From Amycolatopsis taiwanensis DSM 45107 (lineage in GTDB: Bacteria; Actinomycetota; Actinomycetes; Mycobacteriales; Pseudonocardiaceae): a stretch of 64,000 nucleotides of DNA. Numbering within the stretch: the stretch's first letter is position 1; each line of letters begins with the position of its first letter. The notes under the pieces are model-generated. The model worked only from the letters and a program-made list of their open reading frames with translations, was not told the origin of the DNA and searched no databases. Made by a program: the position numbers and the translations under genes. Shown piece after piece: positions 1 through 8,300 of the stretch. Location of the stretch: positions 1 to 64,000 of the forward strand of contig NZ_JAFB01000031.1 in assembly GCF_000519205.1 (NCBI RefSeq). The letters are read 5' to 3'.

Positions 1-195
1 TTCACGCTGGGCTGCGGGGGACCGGAGTTGGGGCAGCGAATGGACGTGGCGTCGGCGCGGCCGTTGCCCGGGCCGGACTCGACCGAGTCGTCCAAAGGAG
101 TAGTCGATACCGCGCCGGTTGCGGCCGACACCGTGCTCTCCGGCTGGGCCACGATTGACAATCGTCCACCGCGGTGCGTTGTGGTAACGGCGTGA
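1..195 (+). CDS. C-terminal fragment of an unidentified protein (runs off window)
   Basis: Frame 1 is open from the first base of the window to a TGA at 193-195. It gives about 64 residues that begin FTLGCGGPELGQRM and end CVVVTA. The gene starts outside the window, so neither domain nor function can be read. The acidic, Pro/Ser-containing middle looks like a linker followed by a short terminal strand. No neighbour in the window helps assign it. It may also be a chance open frame, which is common in DNA this rich in GC. Confidence 0.35.
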   Translation, partial: FTLGCGGPELGQRMDVASARPLPGPDSTESSKGVVDTAPVAADTVLSGWATIDNRPPRCVVVTA

Positions 196-269
196 TGTGT
201 ATGTCGCCGAGCTATCAGGATCAACCCGCTGTGGATTGGTTAAAGGATACATTATCTTGAGCTGTTGGT

Positions 270-596
270 TCATCTGGACTTGTGACCGGCGCTTTTCCCC
301 CAACGCTGAGCTGCAGAGGTGCCGCTTGGGTGGATCCGGGACAGAATGCCGCGCGGTCGATGGTGGTAATCGTCGAGGGTCAACCCCGCCAGAGGTGAGG
401 GCGACCCGGCGAAAAGCTCGAGGTCCTGTGGAGTTCCATAGCCCGCAGGGAATACCGTGTCGAACCCGTGGCCGGGCAACTCGACGGGCAGGGCGCGATG
501 CCCGCCCAGCACGATCTCTCTGACCACCGGGTTCCACAGAAACGATGTAGCCCCTGAGCCAGTTACCAGCACGAAAGTCGCGTCGTTCTCTGCCAT
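270..596 (-). pseudogene. 5' fragment of an alpha/beta-hydrolase gene
   Basis: The first 70 or so residues read as the start of an alpha/beta-hydrolase of the esterase/salicylate-esterase type. They show a first beta strand FVLVTGSGATSFLW, a second strand with GHRALPVELPGHG, and then a segment on the way to the nucleophile elbow (LAGLTLDDYHH). After HHR the sequence turns into low-complexity Arg/Ser-rich residues and stops. The nucleophile elbow (GxSxG), the catalytic Asp and the catalytic His, which normally lie in a protein of 230-300 residues, are all missing. The gene is therefore a 3'-truncated remnant. It agrees with the generally decayed state of the first 4 kb. Confidence 0.55.
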
Positions 597-673
597 GACA
601 ACATATCTTGCCCCTACTGCTTCACTCGACCCAAGTGACGCTGGTACATATCAATGTTTGACGACACGTCACC

Positions 674-979
674 GTGACTAGAGAAGAGAATCACCAGGAA
701 GCGTTGGCACGCTACCATTCGGCGATAAGGCACCTAACCCGCGTGGCAGCCGAACTCGTGTCGTCGAGCGTGTCGCGCGGCAAGCACAAAGGCGCCTACG
801 CGGTCGAAGTCCGGCTTGACGGCGAGCGAGTCGGTGAGCTCACCGCAGCGATGAGCTCCCGGTACAAGAACCTCGTCGTCGCAGCGCAAGAAAATGGAAA
901 CCACGCAATTTGCGAGGCAGAGATAACCCACGGTGAGCGTGGATTCCAGATCGACCTCCGCCTTCCAAAAACGGACTAA
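674..979 (+). CDS. small hypothetical protein (101 aa)
   Basis: This is a soluble protein of about 101 residues. Its N-terminal half is helical (EALARYHSAIRHLTRVAAEL). It then has a small beta-rich region with YAVEVRLDGERVGEL followed by TAAMSSRYKNLV. The motif VxLDGxRVGELTxxMS recurs in short actinobacterial proteins of unknown function and at the C-terminus of some larger ones, so the frame is probably real. The start codon is a GTG at 674. An isolated gene between a broken hydrolase and a membrane protein gives no functional context. No signal peptide or membrane segment is visible, and no function is assigned. Confidence 0.5.
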   Translation: MTREENHQEALARYHSAIRHLTRVAAELVSSSVSRGKHKGAYAVEVRLDGERVGELTAAMSSRYKNLVVAAQENGNHAICEAEITHGERGFQIDLRLPKTD

Positions 980-1156
980 GCGTGTCCGAAACGGCCGGTG
1001 CGGCAAACGGGTGATTCCGACTTGCGTTCGCGAGTTTTGGCCCCCATCGACCGGGCAGTTGTGGAGACTGGTTCGGTCATTATTGCGGTCCTGCGGTAAC
1101 CGGGCAGGGGTTTGCTGCTGATGTGGTTGCCACGTACGAGGGAAGGGGTTCACCGC

Positions 1157-1888
1157 ATGGTCAGGACCATCAATGGCGTCAAAGTGCCTGTCGGTGACGA
1201 CAAACCGTCGGGTGGCCGCGGCGCGAAGACGCTCGTGGCAGCTGTTGTGGTGGTCTGTGTGGTCGCTGCCGGCGGTGTGGGTGTGAGTGGGGGCTTCGGT
1301 CTTGGCGCCGGTGGGACTGGCGCGGCGGGTGATGTGCTTGCTGGAAACTCCGCCGGCGATGTGACCGACGCACTGGCTGGTCGCGACCCTGCTACCCGCA
1401 AGGCGGAAGGCCGTAAGTCGGCACAGCACGGCAAGACTGGCGAAACGTGGTCGAAGTTGGGTCTGAAGGAACTTAGGAAGGCCGTACGCCAAGAAGTCAA
1501 GCAGTTCAGGTGTGAGGCTGCAGCCACCGGTGAGGTGCGGGATTTCCTGTTAAGGACGCCGTGCACCTCGTTGCGTCGGGTGATCTGGGCGCTCGGCGAC
1601 GGCCACGGCAACGCCGTGGTGGTCTCCGTCGTGTGGGTAGGATTCCGCACTCGGGCACAGGCAGAAGACTTCGAGCGGGTCGAGCGGGTCCAGGGCTCCG
1701 GGGACATCGAACCGCTGGGTGCACCTCTGCTCGGGCTCTCTCACATCTCGTTCACCGGCCTTCACTATGGCTCGCACCGTGAACGCACCATTATGGCGGT
1801 CGCAGAAGCGGAAACCGCCACAGGGCATTTCGACAACGCCACACTTGACGCCATCGCCGAAGTCAGTGCCTGGTTACCGCACCCATAA
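1157..1888 (+). CDS. membrane-anchored extracytoplasmic protein of unknown function
   Basis: The start is taken at ATG 1157 (MVRTINGVKVPVGDDK), preceded by GGAAGGGG; an upstream ATG at 1112 has no ribosome site. The 243-residue protein has a short charged cytoplasmic tail and one transmembrane segment at about residues 25-45 (TLVAAVVVVCVVAAGGVGV). A Gly/Ala-rich linker follows, then an extracellular globular domain of about 150 residues with two cysteines (FRCEAAA and TPCTSL) that could form a disulfide. This is the shape of actinobacterial secreted or surface proteins of unknown role. No catalytic motif is recognised and it appears to be a single-gene unit. Confidence 0.6.
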   Translation: MVRTINGVKVPVGDDKPSGGRGAKTLVAAVVVVCVVAAGGVGVSGGFGLGAGGTGAAGDVLAGNSAGDVTDALAGRDPATRKAEGRKSAQHGKTGETWSKLGLKELRKAVRQEVKQFRCEAAATGEVRDFLLRTPCTSLRRVIWALGDGHGNAVVVSVVWVGFRTRAQAEDFERVERVQGSGDIEPLGAPLLGLSHISFTGLHYGSHRERTIMAVAEAETATGHFDNATLDAIAEVSAWLPHP

Positions 1889-2204
1889 CGATGAACACCC
1901 TAGTCTTCCGCAGGTGCAGCGTGGGACCACCGCGACAAACCCACGAGGCCGTCACGCCTGCAGACGGATCAGTGTGGTTAGCGTGCATCTTCCTCCTCGG
2001 ACACCGTGGGGGTTCAAGTCCCTGGGGACACGAATCACCGTCGCGATCGACGGTCCCGATGGCTGGAGGAGCTGCGTTTCCTTGGCGTACCTATGCCAGG
2101 CCCGGTGTGTTGGGATCATAGGGGAGGCATTCCCCGGTCCGGCCTCGCTTCGCTGCTATCGGAGCCGCATCGCTAGGCCGACGCCGGCGGTTCCTTGCCC
2201 CTAG
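1889..2204. other. intergenic stretch with no supported gene
   Basis: I see no convincing coding frame here. A segment at about 1970-2040 contains GGGGTTCAAGTCCCTGGGGA, which resembles the T-arm and acceptor of a tRNA. No matching 5' acceptor strand or anticodon stem can be found, so at most it is a tRNA 3'-end remnant of the sort left at integration sites. The stretch ends in CTAG at 2201-2204, the left target duplication of the IS5 remnant that follows. Confidence 0.4.
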
Positions 2205-2590
2205 GGGCGCGTTTCAATGGTGTGGCCAGCGGAGACGTGGAGGGGTGGGCGATGTCGGCGTGTTGTTGATCAAATAGTCGAGGTCTCCGGTATATCGATC
2301 ATCGACCAAGACGATCGTGAACATCGGAGACCTCGTGGCCAGCGTAGCGGTGACGGGGGAGCCGATCTGACCGACGCGCAGTGGGCGGTGCTGGAGACGG
2401 TGCTGCCGGTTGGGCAGAAGCCGGGGCGCCCGCCGATGTGGACCAAACGACAACTTATCGGCGGAATCCGTTGGCGCCGCCTCAAACGCAACCGGGCCGT
2501 GGCAACTCGATACGACAAGCTGCCGGTTCGCTACGAATCCACGATCCAGATCGCCGCGATCAACGAGTGGCTACGCTTTTAAAACACCGC
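2205..2590 (+). mobile_element. IS5-family internal-deletion derivative flanked by CTAG
   Basis: This segment of about 386 bp is bounded by CTAG at 2201-2204 and 2591-2594, matching the YTAR target duplication typical of the IS5 subgroup. The ends form an imperfect inverted repeat: the left end is GGGCGCGTTTCAATGG, and the right end read inward is GCGGTGTTTTAAAAGC. Inside are the first and last parts of a transposase gene with the middle removed. A 10-bp inverted repeat GAGGTCTCCG/CGGAGACCTC frames the transposase start region (about 2280-2334). The element cannot move on its own. Confidence 0.6.
2318..2582 (+). pseudogene. IS5-family transposase, internally deleted
   Basis: The N-terminal signature DLTDAQWAVLETVLP (codons from 2364) followed by PGRPPMWTKRQLIGGIRWR is the conserved opening of IS5-type transposases. 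It is joined directly to RLKRNRAVATRYDKLPVRYE and AAINEWLRF, which is the conserved C-terminus. The whole DDE catalytic core between them is gone; the parental protein is about 250-280 residues. The likely original start, VTGGADLT, is also disrupted by a missing G near 2355. It is inactive unless mobilised in trans by an intact relative. Confidence 0.7.
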
Positions 2591-2841
2591 CTAGCAGTCT
2601 CGGCAAGGCTTGCGTCTTCATCGACCTGGTCCGGACTTCCGCTTCCCGCCCGGCGGCCATGCATCTTCGGCGGCCCTACAGAGCCTTCGCGTGCCTATCC
2701 CGCGCCATGTCGGCCTTCTGGTGGCTGACACTGGCCAACCCGCGTTTGGTCGGTTTCAGGCTTGTGGCGGATGCCCTCCGACGGCGCGGGATCTACTCTG
2801 AAATCTGTAACCTACCTGTTGCAATCGGTAACTGGAGGGCT

Positions 2842-3921
2842 GTGATCGCACCTGGGGAGTTCCGCACGTTGGTCGCGCTCCGCGCGAAGCAAGGCGAGTT
2901 CATGGCGATCAACGCCGTTGATGACATGGAACACGTCCGGACCCTTCAGTCGCTGCTCGAACTGGAGGCAGCGGGTATGGCGCCGGCGAAGCAGTTCGAT
3001 GAGATCGAGGCAGCCGTGCGAAAGCTCTACAAACTTGGCCGCCACGTCATCGTCGATGCCTCCGACGTTGTTCATCTGGCTGGCTTCGGTGGTGGACCGG
3101 CAGGGGCGCTCGGCGAACTGGCCGACCGGCTTGCTTACCCGGTAGATCTCCTCGACCAGCAGGAGCCGATCCCGTTCATTCCCGTCATTCGGAGTGACAC
3201 CACCGGCCACCAGGTCGCCATGGTTGGCCGCCTGTGTCACGAGTTGGGTCTCGGTGGCGCTCTCCGGGTCCGAACAGCGAAGGCGGACCGTGCAACCTTC
3301 GAAAGGATTCTCGAACAACTTCGGGTCGAGAGCCCCGATCTTGATCTCATCATCGATCTTCAGTATGTCCCGGACGTGACCATTCAGCTGACCGACCGTG
3401 TGGGCGCCACGATCGGGATTCTCGGCGAGTTCGGTCCGTTCCGGTCGATGAGTGTGTTGAGCGGCTCCGTCCCTCCTGCATTGACACAAACCTCGACATG
3501 GGAGCAGCCTCGGACCGAGGAGCGCCTATGGGAGTCGCTGGTCCGGGGCGGTGTTGTCGAGGTCCGCCTTGGCGACTATGGCGTGGTGCATCCTCTGTCG
3601 ACGACCGCATATGCCAGCAAGCACGTCAGTATGACGTACACATGCCCAGATCACTGGCTGTACTCCAGAGAACGGATGGGTGACTCAGGCGATGAGGCAC
3701 GTCAACCGCGCACCGAAAACCCTCGTGCAAGCACTCTTCGTATCGTCTGCCGCCACCTCGTCGAGTCCGACAGCTTCTCAGGTCCAGACTTTTCTTGGGG
3801 AGACCATGAGATTTCTGAAGCAGCCGACGGGCGAGGGACCGGCCTCGGCTCTACCAACAAGCCGGTCGCCTTCGCGACCTCACATCATCTTGCGTACCTC
3901 GCCACACGCACCGCGGCATAA
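2842..3921 (+). CDS. phage T4 beta-protein-like (Beta_protein) family
   Basis: The frame is open from 2410, but the upstream part overlaps the IS remnant and has no family resemblance. The supported start is GTG 2842, close behind a GGAGG at 2834-2838, giving about 359 residues. The body carries hallmarks of the T4 beta-protein family. These are an opening strand LVALRAKQGEFMAI, then a strand ending YPVDLLDQQEPIPFIPVIR, and a TIM-barrel-like series with LRVRTAKADR and LDLIIDLQYV. The family has no firm biochemical role; bacterial members are often found in defence or prophage neighbourhoods. Here it stands alone between an IS remnant and a transporter, consistent with acquisition by transfer. 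Confidence 0.65.
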   Translation: MIAPGEFRTLVALRAKQGEFMAINAVDDMEHVRTLQSLLELEAAGMAPAKQFDEIEAAVRKLYKLGRHVIVDASDVVHLAGFGGGPAGALGELADRLAYPVDLLDQQEPIPFIPVIRSDTTGHQVAMVGRLCHELGLGGALRVRTAKADRATFERILEQLRVESPDLDLIIDLQYVPDVTIQLTDRVGATIGILGEFGPFRSMSVLSGSVPPALTQTSTWEQPRTEERLWESLVRGGVVEVRLGDYGVVHPLSTTAYASKHVSMTYTCPDHWLYSRERMGDSGDEARQPRTENPRASTLRIVCRHLVESDSFSGPDFSWGDHEISEAADGRGTGLGSTNKPVAFATSHHLAYLATRTAA

Positions 3922-3998
3922 CATCCTGAGCTGCTTGAACCGCACTTGCTCGAACAACGGAAAGACCGTTGCGAGGAGACGTGTCGACCGGGTTTCTG

Positions 3999-4019
3999 GC
4001 CCGGCGTCCGTGGCCGGGC
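3999..4019 (-). terminator. weak hairpin downstream of the MHS transporter gene
   Basis: GCCCGGC-GTCCGTG-GCCGGGC forms a 7-bp stem with a 7-nt loop about 60 nt beyond the stop codon of the leftward transporter gene. There is no T-run, as is usual in this GC class. The stem is short, so the call is tentative. Confidence 0.3.
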
Positions 4020-4078
4020 GGCCCGGAGACTGGAGAAGACCTTCCTGCCGTGGGTGCGTGGATCCCGAAGTCCGTTGT

Positions 4079-5389
4079 TCAGGCTGCCGGATCTGATCCG
4101 GTGCGAGAACGGCGGTGGTTGTGGACTCCGACGGCGGCCAGTCCGGCCACCGCGCACAACTGGAGCGCGATGAGGTAGTAGCTCGGCGACAACAGGTTTC
4201 CGGTGGACGAGATCAGCGCGGTGACGATGTAGGGGGCGAAGCCGCCGAAGGCTGCGTTGGCGATGGCGTAGACGATCGACAGATACGAGCTGCGGATGCT
4301 GTCGGGGGTGAGTTCGGAGAGCACGGTGGTGGTGGGCCCGGCGGTGAGGCCGAGGAAGACCGCGAAAAGTATGACCGCGGTGCCGATCTGAGCCGTGCCG
4401 CCGTGAATTATCAAGCGGTAGCACGGAATTGCGACAACGGCCAGTCCCACGGCGCCGGCGGTCATGACCTTCCAGCCTGCGATGCGGTCGGCAAGCCAGC
4501 CGCCGAAGACGATGAACACGGCATAGGCGCTCAACCCCACGAGGGAGGCGGTCAGCCCGGCCGACAGCGGCCTGTGCAGGACACCGCCGAAGAAGGCGGG
4601 AAGAAACTGCAGCGTCGCATATCCGCCCGCGGTCCAGGATACGAGCGCGGCAGTGCCCGCCAGGATCAGCCGCCACTGGCTTGCGAACACCTCCCGCAAC
4701 GGCCGCTCCGACACCGTCCCCTGCTCCTGCATCCGGGTGAACGCGGGGGTCTCGTCGATACCGCGCCGAATGAACCACCCGACAGCGCCCAGCGGAAACG
4801 CGAGCAGAAACGGAATGCGCCATCCCGTCGAGTGCAGGAAATCCGTGGACATGCCTGAGGTCAGCGCGGAGCCCAGTCCCGCCGAGACGGCCAGTGCGGC
4901 AACGATGCTGGCGGGTTGGGCGGATCCGAACAGGCCTCGTTTGCCGGGAACCGAGTGCTCGAACAACAATGACGCCGCGCCTCCGAACTCTCCACCCGCG
5001 GACAGGCCCTGGATCAGGCGTAACGTGACGAGCGCGAGTGGAGCCAGCACGCCGACGGAGGCGTACGAGGGCAATAGCCCGATCAGGCTGGTCGCGCCCG
5101 CCATGGTCAAAATCACGACCGACAACACCCAGCGCCGTCCCCGGCGATCACCGAGGTTACCGAAGATCAGGGCACCGACCGGGCGCAGTACGAAGGCGGC
5201 GCCGAACACCGCAAGGGTGGCCAGCAGCCCGCTCAGGCCGGTGGACTCGGGAAAGAACACCGTGGCCAGGACGGGAGAGAAGTATCCGTAGATCGCGAAG
5301 TCGTACCACTCGACGAAGTTGCCGATGGCCGCCGCTGCGATGATCTTGACTTTCCCGGTCGACCGGGTGGTCGTGTCGGTGGCGTTCAC
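4079..5389 (-). CDS. MFS transporter, metabolite:H+ symporter (MHS) type
   Basis: This 436-residue protein has about twelve hydrophobic segments. It begins with the MHS signature GNFVEWYDFAIYGYFSPVL in helix 1 and has the loop 2-3 motif GNLGDRRGRRWVL. This places it with the proton symporters for organic acids and osmolytes (the ProP, shikimate and citrate group). RLIQGLSAGGEFGGA in helix 4 is also typical. It acts in the cytoplasmic membrane. It is divergent from the LacI-type regulator at 5680, and an operator sits in the shared region, so it is probably the importer for the substrate handled by the genes at 7050-13742. The sequence does not give the exact substrate; an acid such as a sugar acid or an aromatic/aliphatic carboxylate is likely. 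Confidence 0.88.
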   Translation of the reverse strand: MNATDTTTRSTGKVKIIAAAAIGNFVEWYDFAIYGYFSPVLATVFFPESTGLSGLLATLAVFGAAFVLRPVGALIFGNLGDRRGRRWVLSVVILTMAGATSLIGLLPSYASVGVLAPLALVTLRLIQGLSAGGEFGGAASLLFEHSVPGKRGLFGSAQPASIVAALAVSAGLGSALTSGMSTDFLHSTGWRIPFLLAFPLGAVGWFIRRGIDETPAFTRMQEQGTVSERPLREVFASQWRLILAGTAALVSWTAGGYATLQFLPAFFGGVLHRPLSAGLTASLVGLSAYAVFIVFGGWLADRIAGWKVMTAGAVGLAVVAIPCYRLIIHGGTAQIGTAVILFAVFLGLTAGPTTTVLSELTPDSIRSSYLSIVYAIANAAFGGFAPYIVTALISSTGNLLSPSYYLIALQLCAVAGLAAVGVHNHRRSRTGSDPAA

Positions 5390-5488
5390 GCGGTCTCCTT
5401 CGGCACCGACGACGATGTGCGGCGAGGTGTGGGCGATGACGGCATTGAGGCTTCTCCGGAGATTCGAGAGGTGAAGTGGAGCGAGTCA

Positions 5489-5508
5489 TTGGTAATTCGA
5501 TTTACCGG
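5489..5508. promoter_or_regulatory. predicted LacI-family operator 1
   Basis: TTGGTAATTCGATTTACCGG has GGTAA/TTACC arms around a central CG, as expected for LacI/GalR regulators. It lies 100 bp upstream of the transporter start and 172 bp upstream of the regulator start, so it can serve both divergent genes. A close match recurs at 6914-6933. Confidence 0.65.
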
Positions 5509-5679
5509 ACCGTACATATGGCCTGAGTCACTGTCAACGCCGTGGTCGCACAACCACGCGCGTTCCGCGGGCGAGCGGGACTCGGCCGCGAGCGGTCTTC
5601 CCACCGCGCGCGGGGTGTCCGGATGTGCCGAGGCCGTAGAGTGAGGCGAACCACAGGCGGATTCATCAGGAGGTAGCGC

Positions 5680-6723
5680 GTGGCCGTCCCTTCGCGAGGA
5701 TCGTCGACGGCTACCGCGGCCGACGTGGCCCGGCTGGCGGGCGTGTCGCCCGGTGTGGTGTCGAGGCTGCTCAACGGAGACGAAACGCTCCGGGTGCGAG
5801 ACGAGACCAAAGAACGGGTGCGACGAGCCGCCATGCAGCTCGACTACACCCCCAACTTCGCCGCCCGGGCACTGCGGAAGGCGAAGGCCGGCGTGATCGG
5901 CCTGGCGGTGCATGATGCTAGCAACCCCATCTACAGCCAGATCATCGCCGGAGCCCAGGCGGAGGCCACCCGGGCGGGGTACGCCCTGATGTTGGCTGAC
6001 GTGGACGCGCTCGCGACCGATCACGCACTGTTCCAGCGCGTGGTCGCCAGCGGAGCCATCGACGGCCTGCTGCTCCAGCGAGCGGGCACGCCCGCCGATG
6101 CCCTGGTGGCGAAGATCGCGGCCGAGCGGGTGCCGACCGTCCTGCTCAACGATCGCTCGCGCGGTCCGATCGGAAGCGTGGCGGTCGACGACTACGCCGC
6201 CGCTCGCCTCGGGGTTTCCCATCTCATCGACCTGGGCCACCGCGATATCGGCCTCCTGCAGGTTGACGGGCCCAGAAGCCGCACGAGCCAGCGGCGCAAA
6301 GGGTGGGCGGACGCCCTTGCGGCGGCAGCACTTCCCGCGCCGGCCGCACGTGTCGTCGGCGGCGGACACACCCCAGAGGCCGGGTATCGCGGCATGACCG
6401 CGTTGCTCACCTCGTCGGACCGGCCTACCGCGGTCTTCGTTGCGAACTCGCTGTCGGCGGTCGGCGCCCTCAGCGCCGCTAACGACCTCGGAGTCGGTAT
6501 TCCCGCTGACCTGTCCGTCGTCGGACTGCACGACCTTCCCCTGGCCGACTTCCTGCACCCCAAACTGTCCGTGGTCCGGCTTCCCCTGTTTGAGATGGGG
6601 GTGCGTGCGGTCGCCCTGATGCTTGAACAACTCGACGACAAGCCGGCGCGACACGAGTCCATCGACGACCCAGGCCCGGTGCTGGTCGTGCGGGCGTCCA
6701 GCGCCGCGCCCGGCACCCGCTAG
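5680..6723 (+). CDS. LacI/GalR-family transcriptional regulator
   Basis: This 347-residue protein starts at GTG 5680 behind AGGAGG. The N-terminal helix-turn-helix is clear (ATAADVARLAGVSPGVVSRLLNG, about residues 8-31), followed by the hinge region LDYTPNFAARAL. From about residue 65 comes a periplasmic-binding-protein-like effector domain (VIGLAVHDASNPIYSQIIAG) that ends with a promoter-typical C-terminal DLPLADFLHPKLSVV. The gene is divergent from the MHS transporter and upstream of the catabolic operon. Two near-identical palindromes (5489-5508 and 6914-6933) are its probable binding sites. It likely represses both units until an intermediate or substrate of the pathway is present. Its TAG stop lies inside the CTAG duplication of a small inserted element. 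Confidence 0.92.
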   Translation: MAVPSRGSSTATAADVARLAGVSPGVVSRLLNGDETLRVRDETKERVRRAAMQLDYTPNFAARALRKAKAGVIGLAVHDASNPIYSQIIAGAQAEATRAGYALMLADVDALATDHALFQRVVASGAIDGLLLQRAGTPADALVAKIAAERVPTVLLNDRSRGPIGSVAVDDYAAARLGVSHLIDLGHRDIGLLQVDGPRSRTSQRRKGWADALAAAALPAPAARVVGGGHTPEAGYRGMTALLTSSDRPTAVFVANSLSAVGALSAANDLGVGIPADLSVVGLHDLPLADFLHPKLSVVRLPLFEMGVRAVALMLEQLDDKPARHESIDDPGPVLVVRASSAAPGTR

Positions 6724-6869
6724 AGACTGTTTTGAAGTGGTTTGCGTGGCGGTGCGGGTAGTGGTCAATTCACCACGGCGGAGCTGTCCTCGCCAGGAAC
6801 CACCTCAGAGCCCGCAGCGGTGCAAGCTGCGTGCCTCACTGCAAGCGGCTCCGCCGCTTTAAACACAAC
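6724..6869. mobile_element. MITE-like IS5 relic between CTAG repeats
   Basis: A segment of about 146 bp lies between CTAG at 6720-6723 and CTAG at 6870-6873. Its ends are imperfect inverted repeats: AGACTGTTTTGAAGTGG on the left, and on the right, read inward, GTTGTGTTTAAAGCGG. The ends also resemble those of the IS5 derivative at 2205-2590. No coding sequence remains. The left CTAG contains the stop codon of the lacI-type gene, so the insertion left the regulator intact. Confidence 0.5.
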
Positions 6870-6913
6870 CTAGTCCGGATCAGCACCGCGCCACCCTTGA
6901 CAATGCGGCACGT

Positions 6914-6933
6914 TTGGTAAATCGTATTACCAA
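6914..6933. promoter_or_regulatory. predicted LacI-family operator 2
   Basis: TTGGTAAATCGTATTACCAA has perfect 7-bp arms (TTGGTAA/TTACCAA) around a central ATCGTA. It lies 117 bp upstream of the first gene of the catabolic operon at 7050 and matches the site at 5489-5508. Confidence 0.7.
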
Positions 6934-7049
6934 GGTCGTTGCCGTCGGCGCGTCCGTCCGGCGGTGCGCGACATCCGACCCACCGAGGGTGCGGCTCCGC
7001 TCCCGGTCGATCCTTCGTGCCAATCCGCGAAATACGAGGAGGTTGTCCC

Positions 7050-8300
7050 ATGAACGAGCCCCGCCCAACCGGCGTCAGGCCGGGCGAGCACGGTGGCACG
7101 TCCGTGCGGACCGGGACGCGGCTGCGCGGAATCACCTGGGACCACCCCCGCGGAATCGCCGCCCTGTCCGCGTGCGCCGCACAGTTCCATCGTGAGACCG
7201 GTATCGCGGTGGAGTGGACAGCGCGGCCGCTGCACGTATTCGAGGACGCGCCGATCGCCGAACCGGCGCGCGAGTACGATCTGGTGGCCCTCGACCACCC
7301 CTTCGTCGGGGACGCGGTCGCCGGTGGCGTACTGGCACCGCTCGACGCCTACTGGGACCCTGTCGACATCGCCGACCGGAAAGGCGATTCCGCCGGGCCC
7401 AGCCACGCGAGCTATCACTGGAAGAGCCGGCTGTGGGGCGGCGCGGTCGATGCCGCCTGCATGGTGAGCGCATACCAGGACGGACGCGTCGACCCGGTCG
7501 AGGTCCCCAGGCGATGGGGCGCTGTCGAGCAGTTCGCCCTCCGCTACGGACGCGAGGCGGTATTGCTCGCCGCCAATCCGACCCACCTGTGGTGCACGCT
7601 GCTGTCGTTGTGCGAAGCCGTCGCCGCAGCCGCTCCCGATCGTTCGCAAAAGCGCCAGGCCGATGGCCGGCCGGATTGGTGGCGCGACACCGGGATCGAT
7701 CCCGAAGTGCTCGCGGCGGCACTGGAACTTGCCGCGGCGCTGCTGCGGCACTGTGCCCCGGAATCGCTGGCCAGTGACCCGATCACCGTGCTCGAGCGTC
7801 TGGCGGATCGCGCCGACACCGCAATCTACAGCCCATTGGTGTTCGGGTACATCACGTATTCGCGCTCACGCGGGCGCGCCGCGGTCGTGCGGTTCACCGA
7901 CGCACCCACGGTCCACGGCCTTGACGCAACGGTCGGAACCCTGGCCGGTGGGGTCGGCCTTTCGGTTTCGGCGGAGTCGGAATTCCCCGGCGACGCGGCC
8001 GAATTCGTTCGCTATGCGACCTCGGCGCCGGTGCAGCGGGGCCGTTACAGCACGGCGGGCGGACAGGCCGGGCGCCGTTCGGTGTGGACCGACGACAGGA
8101 TCAACGAACAGGTTGCGGACTTCTACCGCGGAACCGTGGCCACTATGGATCGCGCTTTCCTGCGCCCGCGCCTGCCAGGGTATCCGGCCTACCAGCGGGC
8201 CGCCTCCCACACACTGCACACCGCGCTGACGAACGGAACTCCCACCGGTGACATCGTGTCCAGCCTGAACCGCCTGTGGCGCAACCATGTCCGCGTCTGA
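7050..8300 (+). CDS. extracellular-solute-binding-like protein without signal peptide
   Basis: The start is ATG 7050 behind GAGGAGG; the protein has 416 residues. Its fold signature is that of family 1 (sugar/polyamine) solute-binding proteins, with features such as ITGIAVEWTARPL, YDLVALDHPFVGD, GVLAPLDAYWD and a late hinge with DAAEFVRYATS. However, the N-terminus (MNEPRPTGVRPGEHGG) has no signal peptide, lipobox or Tat motif, and no ABC permease or ATPase is nearby. It heads the operon that continues with a CoA ligase and a CoA-transferase. This suggests a cytoplasmic role such as substrate or intermediate binding, or an unrecognised export route. The operator at 6914-6933 points to LacI-type control. 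The family call is fairly safe; the function is open. Confidence 0.65.
   Translation: MNEPRPTGVRPGEHGGTSVRTGTRLRGITWDHPRGIAALSACAAQFHRETGIAVEWTARPLHVFEDAPIAEPAREYDLVALDHPFVGDAVAGGVLAPLDAYWDPVDIADRKGDSAGPSHASYHWKSRLWGGAVDAACMVSAYQDGRVDPVEVPRRWGAVEQFALRYGREAVLLAANPTHLWCTLLSLCEAVAAAAPDRSQKRQADGRPDWWRDTGIDPEVLAAALELAAALLRHCAPESLASDPITVLERLADRADTAIYSPLVFGYITYSRSRGRAAVVRFTDAPTVHGLDATVGTLAGGVGLSVSAESEFPGDAAEFVRYATSAPVQRGRYSTAGGQAGRRSVWTDDRINEQVADFYRGTVATMDRAFLRPRLPGYPAYQRAASHTLHTALTNGTPTGDIVSSLNRLWRNHVRV

Noticed and set aside
1965-2045. tRNA-like segment with GGGGTTCAAGTCCCTGGGGA
   Set aside because: Only the T-arm-like part fits. The acceptor stem has no 5' partner and no proper anticodon stem-loop can be drawn, so it is not called as a tRNA.
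2410-2841. Upstream extension of the beta-protein frame
   Set aside because: It overlaps the IS5 relic in another frame and shows no family similarity; GTG 2842 with GGAGG is a better start.
5386-6768. 460-codon minus-strand frame over the LacI-type gene
   Set aside because: It is the antisense shadow of a clear LacI-family gene and has no recognisable domain.
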